From the NCBI GenBank assembly GCA_963704515.1, contig OY969913.1, positions 1,984,001-2,048,000 of the forward strand: a stretch of 64,000 bases of DNA, given 5' to 3'. The DNA is from VRUE01 sp963704515 (GTDB lineage: Bacteria; Actinomycetota; Thermoleophilia; Solirubrobacterales; 70-9). Below are positions 1 through 8,300 of the stretch, piece after piece. Within the stretch, counting starts at the first letter, position 1. Every line of letters starts with the position of its first letter. The notes beneath the pieces were generated by a model that was not told the origin of the DNA, did not search any database, and worked only from the letters and a program-made list of their open reading frames with translations. The position numbers were made by a program, and so were the translations under genes.

Positions 1-396
1 AGCGGCGGCCTGCTCGACGAGCGCTTCTTCATCTATTCCGAGGAGACCGACCTCTGCCTGCGGATCAAGGAAGCCGGCTGGGACATCCGCCACCTGCCGG
101 CGATGACCATCGTCCACCACGCCGGCAAGGGCGGCGTGCGGCCAAAGATGGTCGCCCAGGACGCCTACGCCCGCCGCCAGTACGCCGAGAAGCACTTCAC
201 CCGGCCGGTGCGCACCGCCTACCTTGGCGCCCTGCTTGCCCGCCACGCGCTGCGCGCCGCGGCACCGGCCGGCAACGAGGCCTCCGAGGCCCGCCGCGAG
301 GCCGCTCTCAGCGCAATTCGCATCCTCACGGGCCGCGCCGAGCCACCCTTCGGGGAACCGCCGGCTACAGCGGTCGCGCCGCTCTTGCGTCGCTGA
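1..396 (+). CDS. Glycosyltransferase family 2, C-terminal part (cut by window edge)
   Basis: The reading frame is open from base 1, so the gene begins outside the window. The first residues contain the pattern DERFFIYSEETDLCLR followed by GWDIRHLPAMTIVHHAGKG. This matches the end of the catalytic domain of rhamnosyltransferase-like GT2 enzymes (the ED..DLCLR segment and the trailing V.H..G). The family transfers sugars from nucleotide donors onto cell-surface glycans. About 130 residues are visible, ending in an Ala/Arg-rich helical tail. The next gene on the same strand is a Gfo/Idh oxidoreductase, as is common in polysaccharide loci. The acceptor cannot be told from this fragment. Confidence 0.8.
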   Translation, partial: SGGLLDERFFIYSEETDLCLRIKEAGWDIRHLPAMTIVHHAGKGGVRPKMVAQDAYARRQYAEKHFTRPVRTAYLGALLARHALRAAAPAGNEASEARREAALSAIRILTGRAEPPFGEPPATAVAPLLRR

Positions 397-472
397 GCGT
401 CTCCCCCATTTTTCAACCTCCCGTAGCCGCGCCCGGCGCAAGGCCAGGCGTCGCCCAATCGTTTTTCAGTCG

Positions 473-1537
473 ATGAACCTCGACCACGCGATTGAGACCA
501 TGGTCGTCGGCTACGGGTACTGGGGGCCGAACCTGGTCCGCAACGTCGCCGAGCGGCCCGAGTTCAACCTCGCCGGCCTCTGCGAGCGCGATGAGGGGCG
601 CCTGCAGGAGTTTCGCCTGCGCAACCCCGGCGTCCCCTGCGAGCGTCACCTCGACGTCGCCCTGGCCGACCCGAGCCTCGAAGCGGTCGCGATTGCGACG
701 CCGCCCCACACCCACCACATGCTGGTTCGCAAGGCGCTCGAGGCCGGCAAGCACGTGCTGGTCGAGAAGCCGCTGGCGCGCACCGCCGACGAGGCCGCCG
801 ACCTGATGTCCCTCGCCGAAGAGCTCGAGCTCGTGCTGATGCCCGGCCACACCTTCCTCTACAGCCCGCCGGTGACCAAGATCCGCAGCCTGATCCGCGA
901 CGGCGTGCTCGGCGAGATCCACTTCGTCACATCCTCGCGGATGAACCTCGGCAAATACCAGCGCGACGGGGTCGTGCTCGACCTCGCCCCGCACGACCTC
1001 TCGATCCTCCTGCATTGGCTCGACGAGCCGCTGGTCGAAGTGACCGCCAACGGCTGCAGCATCCACCAGGACGGCGTCCACGAGACCGCCTTCCTGACCC
1101 TCGGCTTCGCCAGCGGTACCCAGGCCAACGTCCAGGTCTCCTGGCTGGCGCCGCGCAAGATGCGCCAGATGGTCGTCGTCGGCAGTCGCCAGATGGTCCA
1201 GTACGAGGACACCGCCGCCGACGACCCGGTGCGGGTCTACGATCGCGGCATCGACTTCGCCGAGCCACCCGCCAACTTCGGCGAGTACCGGCTCACCTAC
1301 CGCACCGGCGACATCGTCGCGCCGAAGATCGAGCCGGCCGAGCCGCTCGGGCTGGAGCTCAAAGACTTCGCCTCGGCGATCCTCGAGGGCACCACGCCGG
1401 TCTCCAACGCCCGCCTCGGACTCGAGGTGGTCTTCGCCCTCGAGGCGCTGGAGCAGTCGCTGCACTCCCGCGGCGAGCCGGTCGCCGTGCGCAGCATCGA
1501 CGACGCCCTGCTGCACCACGCCCACCAGGCAGCCTGA
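473..1537 (+). CDS. Gfo/Idh/MocA family NAD(P)-dependent oxidoreductase
   Basis: Predicted sugar or nucleotide-sugar dehydrogenase of about 354 residues, normal for the family. The N-terminus has a Rossmann nucleotide-binding motif (VVGYGYWGPNLVRN). The conserved EKPLA segment (VLVEKPLARTADEA) near residue 100 carries the family lysine. A C-terminal alpha/beta domain follows (HDLSILLHWL region). ATG at 473 is chosen because the longer open frame upstream overlaps the preceding GT gene; ATG at 500 (MVVGYGYW) is equally possible, and neither has a strong Shine-Dalgarno. Following a GT2 gene, it may act in surface-glycan precursor synthesis, as WlbA-like members do. The substrate is not determined. 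Confidence 0.88.
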   Translation: MNLDHAIETMVVGYGYWGPNLVRNVAERPEFNLAGLCERDEGRLQEFRLRNPGVPCERHLDVALADPSLEAVAIATPPHTHHMLVRKALEAGKHVLVEKPLARTADEAADLMSLAEELELVLMPGHTFLYSPPVTKIRSLIRDGVLGEIHFVTSSRMNLGKYQRDGVVLDLAPHDLSILLHWLDEPLVEVTANGCSIHQDGVHETAFLTLGFASGTQANVQVSWLAPRKMRQMVVVGSRQMVQYEDTAADDPVRVYDRGIDFAEPPANFGEYRLTYRTGDIVAPKIEPAEPLGLELKDFASAILEGTTPVSNARLGLEVVFALEALEQSLHSRGEPVAVRSIDDALLHHAHQAA

Positions 1538-1577
1538 GCGCCCCCTGGGCGCCTTTCGGAGCCGTCCCGAACCCGTT

Positions 1578-1916
1578 TCAGGCGGACGGGCTGGCGGTAC
1601 CGATGAAGTCGAGCTCCGCCAGGTAGACGAGCACCGTGTGGCGGGTCAGGCGGTCGAGCGGCAGCCCACGCGCCTGCGCCTCGCGGGCCAGGGTGGCCTC
1701 AATCTCGGGATCGACCGGCAGGTCGAGGACCGTCTCGTCTTCCCGCGGGCGATCGCCGGCGAGAAAGTCCGGTGGCGCGACCGGGGGTCGGCCCGACTTG
1801 AGTTTGTGACAGTAGTGACAGAGGGCCGCCTGCACCGCGTCGGGCAGGGGCGAGCCCAGCTCGGATTCGATTCCGTCACGGGCGAATGTGTCAATTGGGA
1901 TCTTCATTGCGGCCAT
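1578..1916 (-). CDS. Small ribbon-helix-helix-like protein (paralogue of the 2867-3241 product)
   Basis: Uncharacterised protein of about 112 residues; ATG at 1907 is an alternative start. The C-terminal ~45 residues (LDLPVDPEIEATLAREA, then GLPLDRLTRHTVLVYLAELD) have a strand-helix-helix rhythm like an RHH DNA-binding fold. They resemble the C-terminus of the protein at 2867-3241, sharing L.L.(V/L)D, then EA...G, then L..H..L.Y.AE.D. The N-terminal part contains a CHYCH motif that might bind metal. It is transcribed away from the sigma-factor gene, with about 330 bases of relatively AT-rich DNA between them. DNA binding is inferred from the pattern only. Confidence 0.6.
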   Translation of the reverse strand: MAAMKIPIDTFARDGIESELGSPLPDAVQAALCHYCHKLKSGRPPVAPPDFLAGDRPREDETVLDLPVDPEIEATLAREAQARGLPLDRLTRHTVLVYLAELDFIGTASPSA

Positions 1917-2243
1917 TGCGTTGAGGCAACTACTGCAAGGTGCCCAAGATTTTCACTTCGAAACCTCAAATCCTCCTAACTTCAGCCGTTGATTCCTGTG
2001 CACGGAGACGGTCTTGAATTTGAGGATGAGATTTAGACGAATGTTGGGCATTGACATTCGGATGAAAGGCCACTATTCCTTCTGGCCGCAACGCGGAATG
2101 CTCATTGGAAATTTTCGCAAAATTTGCGGACAGTTTTAAGTAGAGACCGCAATTTGGGGGCTCTCCCTCCCCCACTTGGCAGAGAACACAGAGTCCACTT
2201 TGACATTTGGAATAAGACCAGCCAACCCCCTGGAGTCACCAAA
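1917..2243. promoter_or_regulatory. AT-richer intergenic region with two dyads upstream of the sigma gene
   Basis: This stretch of about 327 bases holds no convincing gene and is clearly less GC-rich than its surroundings. Two inverted repeats are visible: CGAATGT at 2038-2044 with ACATTCG at 2054-2060, and the 13-base dyad CGCAAA-A-TTTGCG at 2116-2128. They lie between the divergent RHH-like gene and the sigma-factor gene, where operators would be expected. A GGAG ribosome-binding site at 2232-2235 precedes the sigma start. No convincing -35/-10 pair was identified. Confidence 0.45.
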
Positions 2244-2858
2244 TTGACCAGTTCTAGAAGCGAGACAAGCACCGACCCGAACGGCCACCGAGCCGCCGGA
2301 TCGGGCAACAGCAACCTGGTCAGCGAGGCCGTCAAGCGCGCCCAGGCCGGCGACTCCGAGGGGCTTCATTTCCTCTACGTCCGCTTCGCCCCCGACGTGC
2401 AGCGCTACATCGCCAGCTTCGTCCACGACCACCACGAGGCCGAGGACATCACCCAGAACGTCTTCGCCAAGTTGATGAAGGCGATCCGGAAGTACGAGGA
2501 GCGCGAGGTGCCCTTCGCCGCCTGGATCATGCGGGTGGCTCGCAACGCGGCGCTCGACCACATGCGCGCCCGGCGAGCAATTCCGACCGAGGAAGTGCGC
2601 CTCGCCGATAGCGGCCAGGCCCAGACCAGCATCGACCGCGGCCGCGACCTGCGCGACGCGCTCGAAGAGCTGCCCGAGGACCAGCGCGAGGTGCTCGTCC
2701 TGCGCCACATCGCCGGCCTCAGCCCGGTCGAGATCGCCAGCGCGTTGAAGAAGTCCGAGAGCTCGGTACACGGGCTGCACCACCGCGGCCGGCGCACGCT
2801 GCGCGCCAAGCTCGCCGAACTCGGCGCCGCCCCCGTGGTCTCCCCGCCCGCCGCCTGA
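2244..2858 (+). CDS. RNA polymerase sigma factor, sigma-70 family (ECF-like)
   Basis: Two-domain sigma factor of about 204 residues. Region 2 (YVRFAPDVQRYIASFV, then EAEDITQNVFAKLM and FAAWIMRVARNAALDHMR) includes the core-binding and -10 recognition helices. Region 4 (LPEDQREVLVLRH, LSPVEIASALKKSESSVHGL) is the -35 recognition helix-turn-helix. TTG at 2244 is chosen because GGAG at 2232-2235 sits 8 bases upstream; the frame is open further up but through AT-rich noncoding-looking DNA. No typical anti-sigma gene is adjacent. Instead it is flanked by two related RHH-like genes, the downstream one convergent with only 8 bases between stops, which may regulate it. Target promoters are unknown. 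Confidence 0.9.
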   Translation: MTSSRSETSTDPNGHRAAGSGNSNLVSEAVKRAQAGDSEGLHFLYVRFAPDVQRYIASFVHDHHEAEDITQNVFAKLMKAIRKYEEREVPFAAWIMRVARNAALDHMRARRAIPTEEVRLADSGQAQTSIDRGRDLRDALEELPEDQREVLVLRHIAGLSPVEIASALKKSESSVHGLHHRGRRTLRAKLAELGAAPVVSPPAA

Positions 2859-2866
2859 AGCGCCGC

Positions 2867-3241
2867 TCAGCTCTCGTCGTCGAGGTCCTCGAGGATCCTC
2901 TGCGTGATTCGCCCCGCGTCGACCTCGGCCGCGTAGTAGAGGATCGCGTGGCCAACCAACCCCTCAACCGCTACACCCTGCGCCGTGGCCTCGGCCTCCA
3001 CCGCTACCCAGAGATCTTCATCGAGGCTGAGCCGCAACTCGACCGGCTCGGCGGGCTCTCGCCGAGCAAAGGGCGGCACTTTCCAGCCCGCTCGCTCCGC
3101 TTCCTTGTCGCCAAGGTAGGCCCTGATTGCGCGCTCGGCGCGCTCGGCGACGTGATCGACGCCGCTGCCGTCCTCCCCGCCAAGCGCGCGCTTGGCGAGG
3201 CCGCCGACGCTGACCCTGACGCTGCGTTTCATCGCTGGCAC
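2867..3241 (-). CDS. Ribbon-helix-helix-like protein convergent with the sigma gene
   Basis: Protein of about 124 residues; ATG at 3232 (MKRSVRVSVGG) is the alternative start. The C-terminal half (VELRLSLDEDLWVAVEAEA, GVAVEGLVGHAILYYAAEVD) shows the same strand-helix-helix pattern as the protein at 1578-1916, ending in an acidic tail (RILEDLDDES). The N-terminal half differs between the two, so they look like paralogues with a shared C-terminal module. It faces the sigma-factor gene tail to tail. A DNA-binding or antitoxin-like role is an inference; there is no recognised family name. Confidence 0.6.
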   Translation of the reverse strand: MPAMKRSVRVSVGGLAKRALGGEDGSGVDHVAERAERAIRAYLGDKEAERAGWKVPPFARREPAEPVELRLSLDEDLWVAVEAEATAQGVAVEGLVGHAILYYAAEVDAGRITQRILEDLDDES

Positions 3242-3336
3242 TGAACTCCCCTCGGACTGGGCGGCGCCTCCCCCGCCTCCGACGATCCTATTACAAGGTC
3301 AGCGCCGTGTGTGCAATCCATGAGACAACGCTCACG

Positions 3337-5547
3337 CTACGCCGCCGGCGTGATCCGATAGGCGTCGAAAACCGACTCGACGTTGCGCAGGCGGGCAATG
3401 CACTGTTTGAGCTGCTCGGTGTCACCCACCTCGATCACGAACTGGTTTTTCACCATCGGGTGGTTGGTCGTGCAGCTGGCGCCGAGGATGTTGATCCCAG
3501 CCTCCGAGAAGGTGCGCGAGAGGTCCTCGAGCAGGCGGGTTCGGTCGTAGGCGTCGATCTGGATCTCGACCCGGTATGAGGACTCGTTCTCGCCGTCCCA
3601 GCTCACCTCGACGAACCTTTCCGGCGCCCGCTTCAGCGCCTTCATGTTCTTGCAGTCGGTGCGGTGGATGGTGATGCCGCGACCGAGCGAGACGTAGCCG
3701 GCGATCTCGTCGCCGGGCACCGGCCGGCAGCACTTGGCCAAGCGTACCGCGACGTTGGCGGCGCCCTTGACGCTGATCCCGTAGTTGGAGGCGTCCTTGG
3801 TGCGGCGCGCCTTGTCCTCGCGGTGGCCGCCCGGCAGGCCGAGCGGGTCGGCCTCCTCGACCGCCTCGCCCGCCTTCAGGCGCTGCATCAGCTTGTTGGC
3901 GACGACCTTGGTCGAGACCTTGCCCTGGCCGAGCGCGATGTAGAACTCGGTCGCCTTGCGGAAGCCCATCTCGCGGATCACGTCGACCAGCAGCGGCGAG
4001 GCGGCGACCTTCTGCATCGGCAGCCCGCGCTTGCGCAGCGCATCCTCCAGCCCGTCGCGACCCTTGCGCTCGGCGTCCTCGCGGCTCTCCTCCTTGAAGA
4101 AGGCGCGGATCTTGTTGCGGGCGCGGCTGGTCCGCACCAGCTTCAGCCAGTCGCGCGAGGGACCGCGCTTCTGCTTCGCGGTCAGCACCTCGACGATGTC
4201 GCCCGAACGCAGCTGGTAGTGCAGCGGCACGATCGAGCCGTTGACCTTGGCGCCGACGCAGGCGTGGCCGACGTCGGTGTGCACGGCGTAGGCGAAGTCG
4301 AGCGGGGTCGAGCCGGCCGAGAGGTTCTTCACCTCGCCCTTCGGGGTGAAGACGAAGACTTCGTCCTCGAAGAGGTCGACCTTGAGCGACTCGAGGAACT
4401 CGGTCGGGTCCTGCTCGCCCTCGGCCTCGACCAGCTGGCGCAGCCAGGTCATCTTCTCCTTCCGGGGGTCGGCGACGCCGCCCTCCTTGTAGGCGACGTG
4501 GGCGGCGATCCCGTACTCGGCCAGCTTGTGCATCTCATCGGTGCGAATCTGGATCTCGAGCGGCTTGCCCTCGGGCCCGATCACGGTCGTGTGCAGGGCC
4601 TGGTACATGTTGGCCTTGGGCATCGCGACGAAGTCCTTGAAGCGCCCGGGCAGCGGCTTCCAGAGCGAGTGGATCACGCCGATCGCGCCGTAGCAGTCCT
4701 TCACCGAGCCGACGATCACCCGCATCGCGGTCAGGTCGAAGATCTCGTTGAACTCGCGCCCCTTCTTGGTCATCTTCGTGTAGATCGAGTAGAAGTGCTT
4801 GGCCCGGCCGGAGATCTCGGCATCGATCCCGACCTCGCGCAACTCGCCGGCGAGGAACCTTCCGGCCCCGGCGACGTAGGTCTCGCGCTCGTTGCGCTGC
4901 TGGGCGACGAGCTGCTTGATCTCGGCGTACTTGCGAGGGTGCAGGGTGGCGAAGGCGAGGTCCTCCAGCTCCCACTTGATCGCGTGGATCCCGAGCCGGT
5001 GGGCCAGCGGCGCGTAGATCTCCAGCGTCTCGCGCGACTTCGCCATCTGCTTCTGCTTGGGCAGCGCGCCCAGCGTGCGCATGTTGTGCAGGCGGTCGGC
5101 CAGCTTGATCAGGATCACCCTGACGTCGGTGGCCATCGCCACCATCATCTTGCGGTAGTTCTCGGCCTGGCGCTCGTCGCGGCTCTCGAAGGTGATCCCG
5201 GTCAGCTTGGTGACGCCGTCGACCAGCTGCGCGACCTGCTCGCCGAACTCGTCCCGGATCTCCTCGAGGCTGGCGCTGGTGTCCTCGACCGTGTCGTGCA
5301 GCAGCGCCGCGCAGAGGGTCTCGGTGTCGAGCCGCATCCCGGCGCAGATCTGGGCCACCCCGACCGGGTGGGTGATGAACTCGTCGCCGGAGCGGCGCAG
5401 CTGGTCGGCGTGCCGCTCGCAGGCGAACTCGAAGGCGCGGCTGACCGCGGCGCGGTCGATCGTCGCCACCGCCGTGGCAAGCGCGCCCTCGGCGCTCGCC
5501 GCTGCGTCGCCATTAGCGCTCGGCGAGGAGTCGAACTCCTCGACCAC
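3337..5547 (-). CDS. rel: Bifunctional (p)ppGpp synthetase/hydrolase, RelA/SpoT family
   Basis: Long RSH protein of 736 residues, normal for Rel. Order: HD hydrolase domain (HPVGVAQICAGM, ALLHDTVEDT near residues 60-90, with the catalytic HD pair intact); synthetase domain (RVIVGSVKDCYGAIGVIHSLW, GRFKDFVAMPKANMYQALHT, EIQIRT); TGS domain (EVFVFTPKGEV, LDFAYAVHTDVG); zinc-finger-like CCRPVPGDEI; and a C-terminal ACT domain (RVEIQIDAYDRTRLLEDLSR). It makes and degrades the stringent-response alarmones. GTG at 5547 is used as start, although the frame stays open upstream to the recJ stop. It lies 32 bases downstream of recJ on the same strand and is probably co-transcribed. Confidence 0.96.
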   Translation of the reverse strand: MVEEFDSSPSANGDAAASAEGALATAVATIDRAAVSRAFEFACERHADQLRRSGDEFITHPVGVAQICAGMRLDTETLCAALLHDTVEDTSASLEEIRDEFGEQVAQLVDGVTKLTGITFESRDERQAENYRKMMVAMATDVRVILIKLADRLHNMRTLGALPKQKQMAKSRETLEIYAPLAHRLGIHAIKWELEDLAFATLHPRKYAEIKQLVAQQRNERETYVAGAGRFLAGELREVGIDAEISGRAKHFYSIYTKMTKKGREFNEIFDLTAMRVIVGSVKDCYGAIGVIHSLWKPLPGRFKDFVAMPKANMYQALHTTVIGPEGKPLEIQIRTDEMHKLAEYGIAAHVAYKEGGVADPRKEKMTWLRQLVEAEGEQDPTEFLESLKVDLFEDEVFVFTPKGEVKNLSAGSTPLDFAYAVHTDVGHACVGAKVNGSIVPLHYQLRSGDIVEVLTAKQKRGPSRDWLKLVRTSRARNKIRAFFKEESREDAERKGRDGLEDALRKRGLPMQKVAASPLLVDVIREMGFRKATEFYIALGQGKVSTKVVANKLMQRLKAGEAVEEADPLGLPGGHREDKARRTKDASNYGISVKGAANVAVRLAKCCRPVPGDEIAGYVSLGRGITIHRTDCKNMKALKRAPERFVEVSWDGENESSYRVEIQIDAYDRTRLLEDLSRTFSEAGINILGASCTTNHPMVKNQFVIEVGDTEQLKQCIARLRNVESVFDAYRITPAA

Positions 5548-5579
5548 CGCGAACAGGTCGGCCAGGAGCGAATCGTTCG

Positions 5580-8094
5580 CTACGGATGTTTGCGTGCTTC
5601 GAGGTATTGCCGGGCCTCCTCGTGGCGAGCGCTGTAGGCGCGGAAGGCAGCCGAGCGCTCCAGTTCTGTCCCCTCTGAGGATACGACCCCGACCACCCCT
5701 TCGCCCGCGGCGGGCTCGCCGCGCACCAGGCCGAGCTCGCCGAGGACCCGGAAGCAGCGCGCCGCGGACTCGGCCGAGCGCGGCTGCGCGCCGCTGCCGA
5801 GCAGTGCCGCGCGCAGCTCCTCGCCGCTCGCCTCACCGGCCTCGCTCAGGTCGCGATAGGCGGCGATCAGCGTGGCCCGCTGAGCCAGCTGCTCGTCGAG
5901 CATCGCCAGGGCGAAGCGCCGCTCGGCCTCTCCCCAGGCGACGTGCAGGTATCCGCCCTCTGCGCTCGGCAGCGACGCGAGCCGCTCCAGGTGCTCGAAC
6001 TGCGGCGGATCGACGAGCACCACGTGCGAGAAGCCGGCGGCCAGCTCCGGGTCGGCCTCTAGCACCGCGCCGTCCACCAGCGTCACTCCCGGCCCCGCGA
6101 GCGCCGCCCGCCGCTCGCGGCAAGCGACAACCGCCAGCACCTCCCCCTCCCCGCACGACGCCAGCTCCCCCACCACGGCCGCCGGCGAGCTCGCGGGACG
6201 CAACGTCTCCCGCAAACCGCCGCCGACGGGACGAAATGTCAAGTCTGACTTGACATTTCGTCCCGTCGGCCCCAGGTCGCGGGTGAGCTCGGCTTCGAAG
6301 CGGCGCCACCAGGCGGCGGTCTCGTCCGCTTGCGCGGCCTCGCGCTTGTAGAGCTCGCGCAGGATCAGCTGCGGCTCTACCGCGCCGTTCCACCGGTTGA
6401 CCTCGAGCCGCACGGCGGCGTCGACCAGGTCGTCTTCGCCGACCCCGAGCGAGGGCCGGCCGAAGGCGACGCCGAGCGCCCTGTGGGCACCACTGTGCAG
6501 GTTGAAGCGGGAGTGCTTGCCCTCGCCCATCGTGCGCACGTCGCGCACCCGCGCCGCCGGCACCAGCAGCCGCACCCCGGGGTTGCCCATCCCGAACGGC
6601 GCCAGCCGACCCAGCTCCTCGGCCAGCTCGAGCCCCAGCGTGGCCCCACCGACCACCGCGTCGATCCGCTCGGTGCGAACCAGGTCCTCCGGCCCGAGCA
6701 CCGACGCCGCGTGAGCCGCAAACGCCTCGCGAAACGAACCCAGAATCCTCCTCTCGGAGCTCGAGTCCAGCAGCCGCCTTGTGCCCGCCGAACTGCCCGA
6801 GGTGCTCCGAGCACGCCTCGAGCGCCGCAAGCAAGTCGAACCCCGGGATGCTCCGCCCGGACCCGCGCCCTCCGCCTTCGTCATCGAGCGAGACCACGAC
6901 CACGGGCCGATGAAGCTTCTCGACAAGTCGCGAAGCCACGATCCCAACCACGCCGGGGTGCCAACCGTGACCCGCAACGACAATCCCCGGCGCCTCGCGC
7001 AACTCATCCGGCAGCTCACGCAACGCCGCTTCGGCTTCGTTAGTCACCTCCCGCTCCGTAGCGCGCCGCTCTCCATTGGCCCGACTGAGCTCCTGCGCAA
7101 TCTCAGCCGCCCGCTCCTCATCCTCAGTGAGAAATAGCTCGACCCCGGCATCTGCCCTGTACAGCCGCCCAGCTGCGTTGATCCTCGGTGCCAACCGGAA
7201 GGCAAGGTCGCCCTCATCCAGCTGGGTTGGCTCGCACTTCGCAGCCTCGATCAGCGCTCGAATCCCCGGGCGCCGAGCCCGCCGAACCTCCTCGAGTCCC
7301 CGCTTGACCAGCGCCCGGTTCTCCCCAACGAGCGGAACCAGGTCGGCGACCGTCGCAAGAGCGACGAGGTCAAGGTCCGTGGCGTCGGTGGGGGCGGTGG
7401 CCGGGGTGGAGTCCCCAAAACGCTCGCCGGGAGGCTCGCTTGAGTGTTTTGGGGACCCCACCCCGGCCACCTCTCGCAGCGCCGACGCCAGCTTCCAGGC
7501 GACCGCGGTGCCACAAAGGTCGTCGAAGGGATAACCGTCGTCCAACCCCGGATGCAAGGTTGGGCAGTGAGGAAGCTCTTCACCGGGTTGATGGTGGTCC
7601 GTGACCACGACTGCCATCCCTAGGTCCTGAGCAAGCTTTACCTCTTGAACTGCCGTAATCCCGCAGTCAACGGTCACGATCAGGGAAGTCCCTCGCTCCG
7701 CCAGCTTCTGGACGTTGGCCTCGCTCAAGCCGTAGCCATCGGCCATCCGATCCGGGATCAGCCAGTCGCAATCGGCGCCAAGCTCCCGCAGTGCTCCCAC
7801 GAGCACCGAGGTGGCACAGACCCCGTCGACGTCGAAATCTCCGTAGACCGTGATCCGCCGTTCCTCTTCGACCGCCCCAAGGACCACCTCGAGCACGCCA
7901 TCCATCGCGGCGAAGGCCTCCGGCGGGTGGCTTTCGTCCGCGTCGAGAAACGTCCGCGCCTCCTCTGCCGTCCGGTATCCCCGCCGAACCAGCGTGATCG
8001 CCACCGGCTCACTGACCCCGAGGTCAGCCGAAAGCCGCCGCGCCTCCCCGTACGAGTACGGCTCAGCCTTGTATGCCCGCAGAGCTTCGGCCAC
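5580..8094 (-). CDS. recJ: Single-strand-specific exonuclease RecJ, apparent frameshift near 6747
   Basis: RecJ degrades single-stranded DNA 5'-3' in recombination and mismatch repair. The first frame (8094 down to about 6750) has the DHH motifs (YGDFDVDGVCA, VTVDCGIT, VVTDHHQPGEELP) and DHHA1 (GIVVAGHGWHPGVVGIVASR, GGRGSGRSIPG, QFGGHKAAAGLELREE). The sequence continues in another frame from about 6746 (GSFREAFAAHAASV onward) to the TAG at 5580-5582. Joining them requires skipping one G near 6747, so the intact form would read GLELREE-ILGSFREAF. This is either a sequence error or a real lesion. Two inverted-repeat elements (7396-7471 and 6222-6270) are inserted in frame. GTG at 8094 is the start. 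Confidence 0.88.
6222..6270. repeat. Perfect 24-bp inverted repeat with 1-base centre inside recJ
   Basis: Bases 6222-6245 are the exact reverse complement of 6247-6270, around a single T at 6246. The core reads GTCAAGTC-T-GACTTGAC. It lies in the C-terminal coding part of recJ and is read through in frame (GPTGRNVKSDLTFRPVG), in a region poorly conserved in RecJ. A perfect 49-base near-palindrome is not expected from coding constraints, so it looks like an inserted palindromic element. Confidence 0.85.
7396..7471. repeat. 30-bp inverted repeat with 16-base loop inside recJ
   Basis: Left arm 7396-7425 and right arm 7442-7471 are reverse complements at 28 of 30 positions (core GTCCCCAAAAC / GTTTTGGGGAC). 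The loop is 7426-7441. The element is translated in frame as about 26 residues (EVAGVGSPKHSSEPPGERF and on to GDSTPATA). It sits between the conserved segments AWKLASALR and DLDLVALATVADLVPL, where other RecJ proteins have only a short link. It looks like an in-frame insertion of a palindromic element. Confidence 0.85.
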
Positions 8095-8182
8095 ACCTCA
8101 AAGGTAGGCAAGCCCCCCGACGGAATCGGTTGGCAACGAATCCGGAAAATGCAGGCAGTTCGCGCTCACCCCGAAGCGAGAA

Positions 8183-8294
8183 GGCCCGTCTCGGTAGGGG
8201 TGGAGCGTCTTGTACTTTTTCGTCGTGAGCTAGCGGCGCCAGCCCTCAGACGATCCACCGAAAAAGTTAAGCGGAACCCCTGCCGGGACGGGCC
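8183..8294 (+). repeat. Long imperfect hairpin between the small membrane gene and recJ
   Basis: Outer arms 8183-8201 and 8276-8294 (19 bases each) pair completely as plus-strand RNA if two G-U pairs are allowed, but would have two A-C mismatches on the minus strand. Inner arms ACTTTTTCG (8214-8222) and CGAAAAAGT (8259-8267) continue the stem, with a weaker CTTG/TAAG pair beside them. Both flanking genes are on the minus strand, so the better-folding strand is antisense to the operon. It fills most of the 206-base gap 8095-8300. It may be a mobile palindromic element, a small RNA or a processing site. Confidence 0.65.
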
Positions 8295-8300
8295 CCACCC

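Noticed and set aside
413..1525. Long minus-strand frame opposite the Gfo/Idh gene
   Set aside because: Shadow frame with no motif; the plus-strand gene has clear Rossmann and EKP motifs.
3664..5637. Long open frame (about 657 codons) on the plus strand opposite rel
   Set aside because: Antisense shadow of a clearly conserved gene; composition is the repetitive Leu/Asp/Gly/Arg pattern produced by high-GC codon bias, with no domain.
6740..6760. Programmed ribosomal frameshifting in recJ
   Set aside because: No slippery heptamer, stop-codon context or stimulatory hairpin is evident at the junction; error or mutation is simpler.
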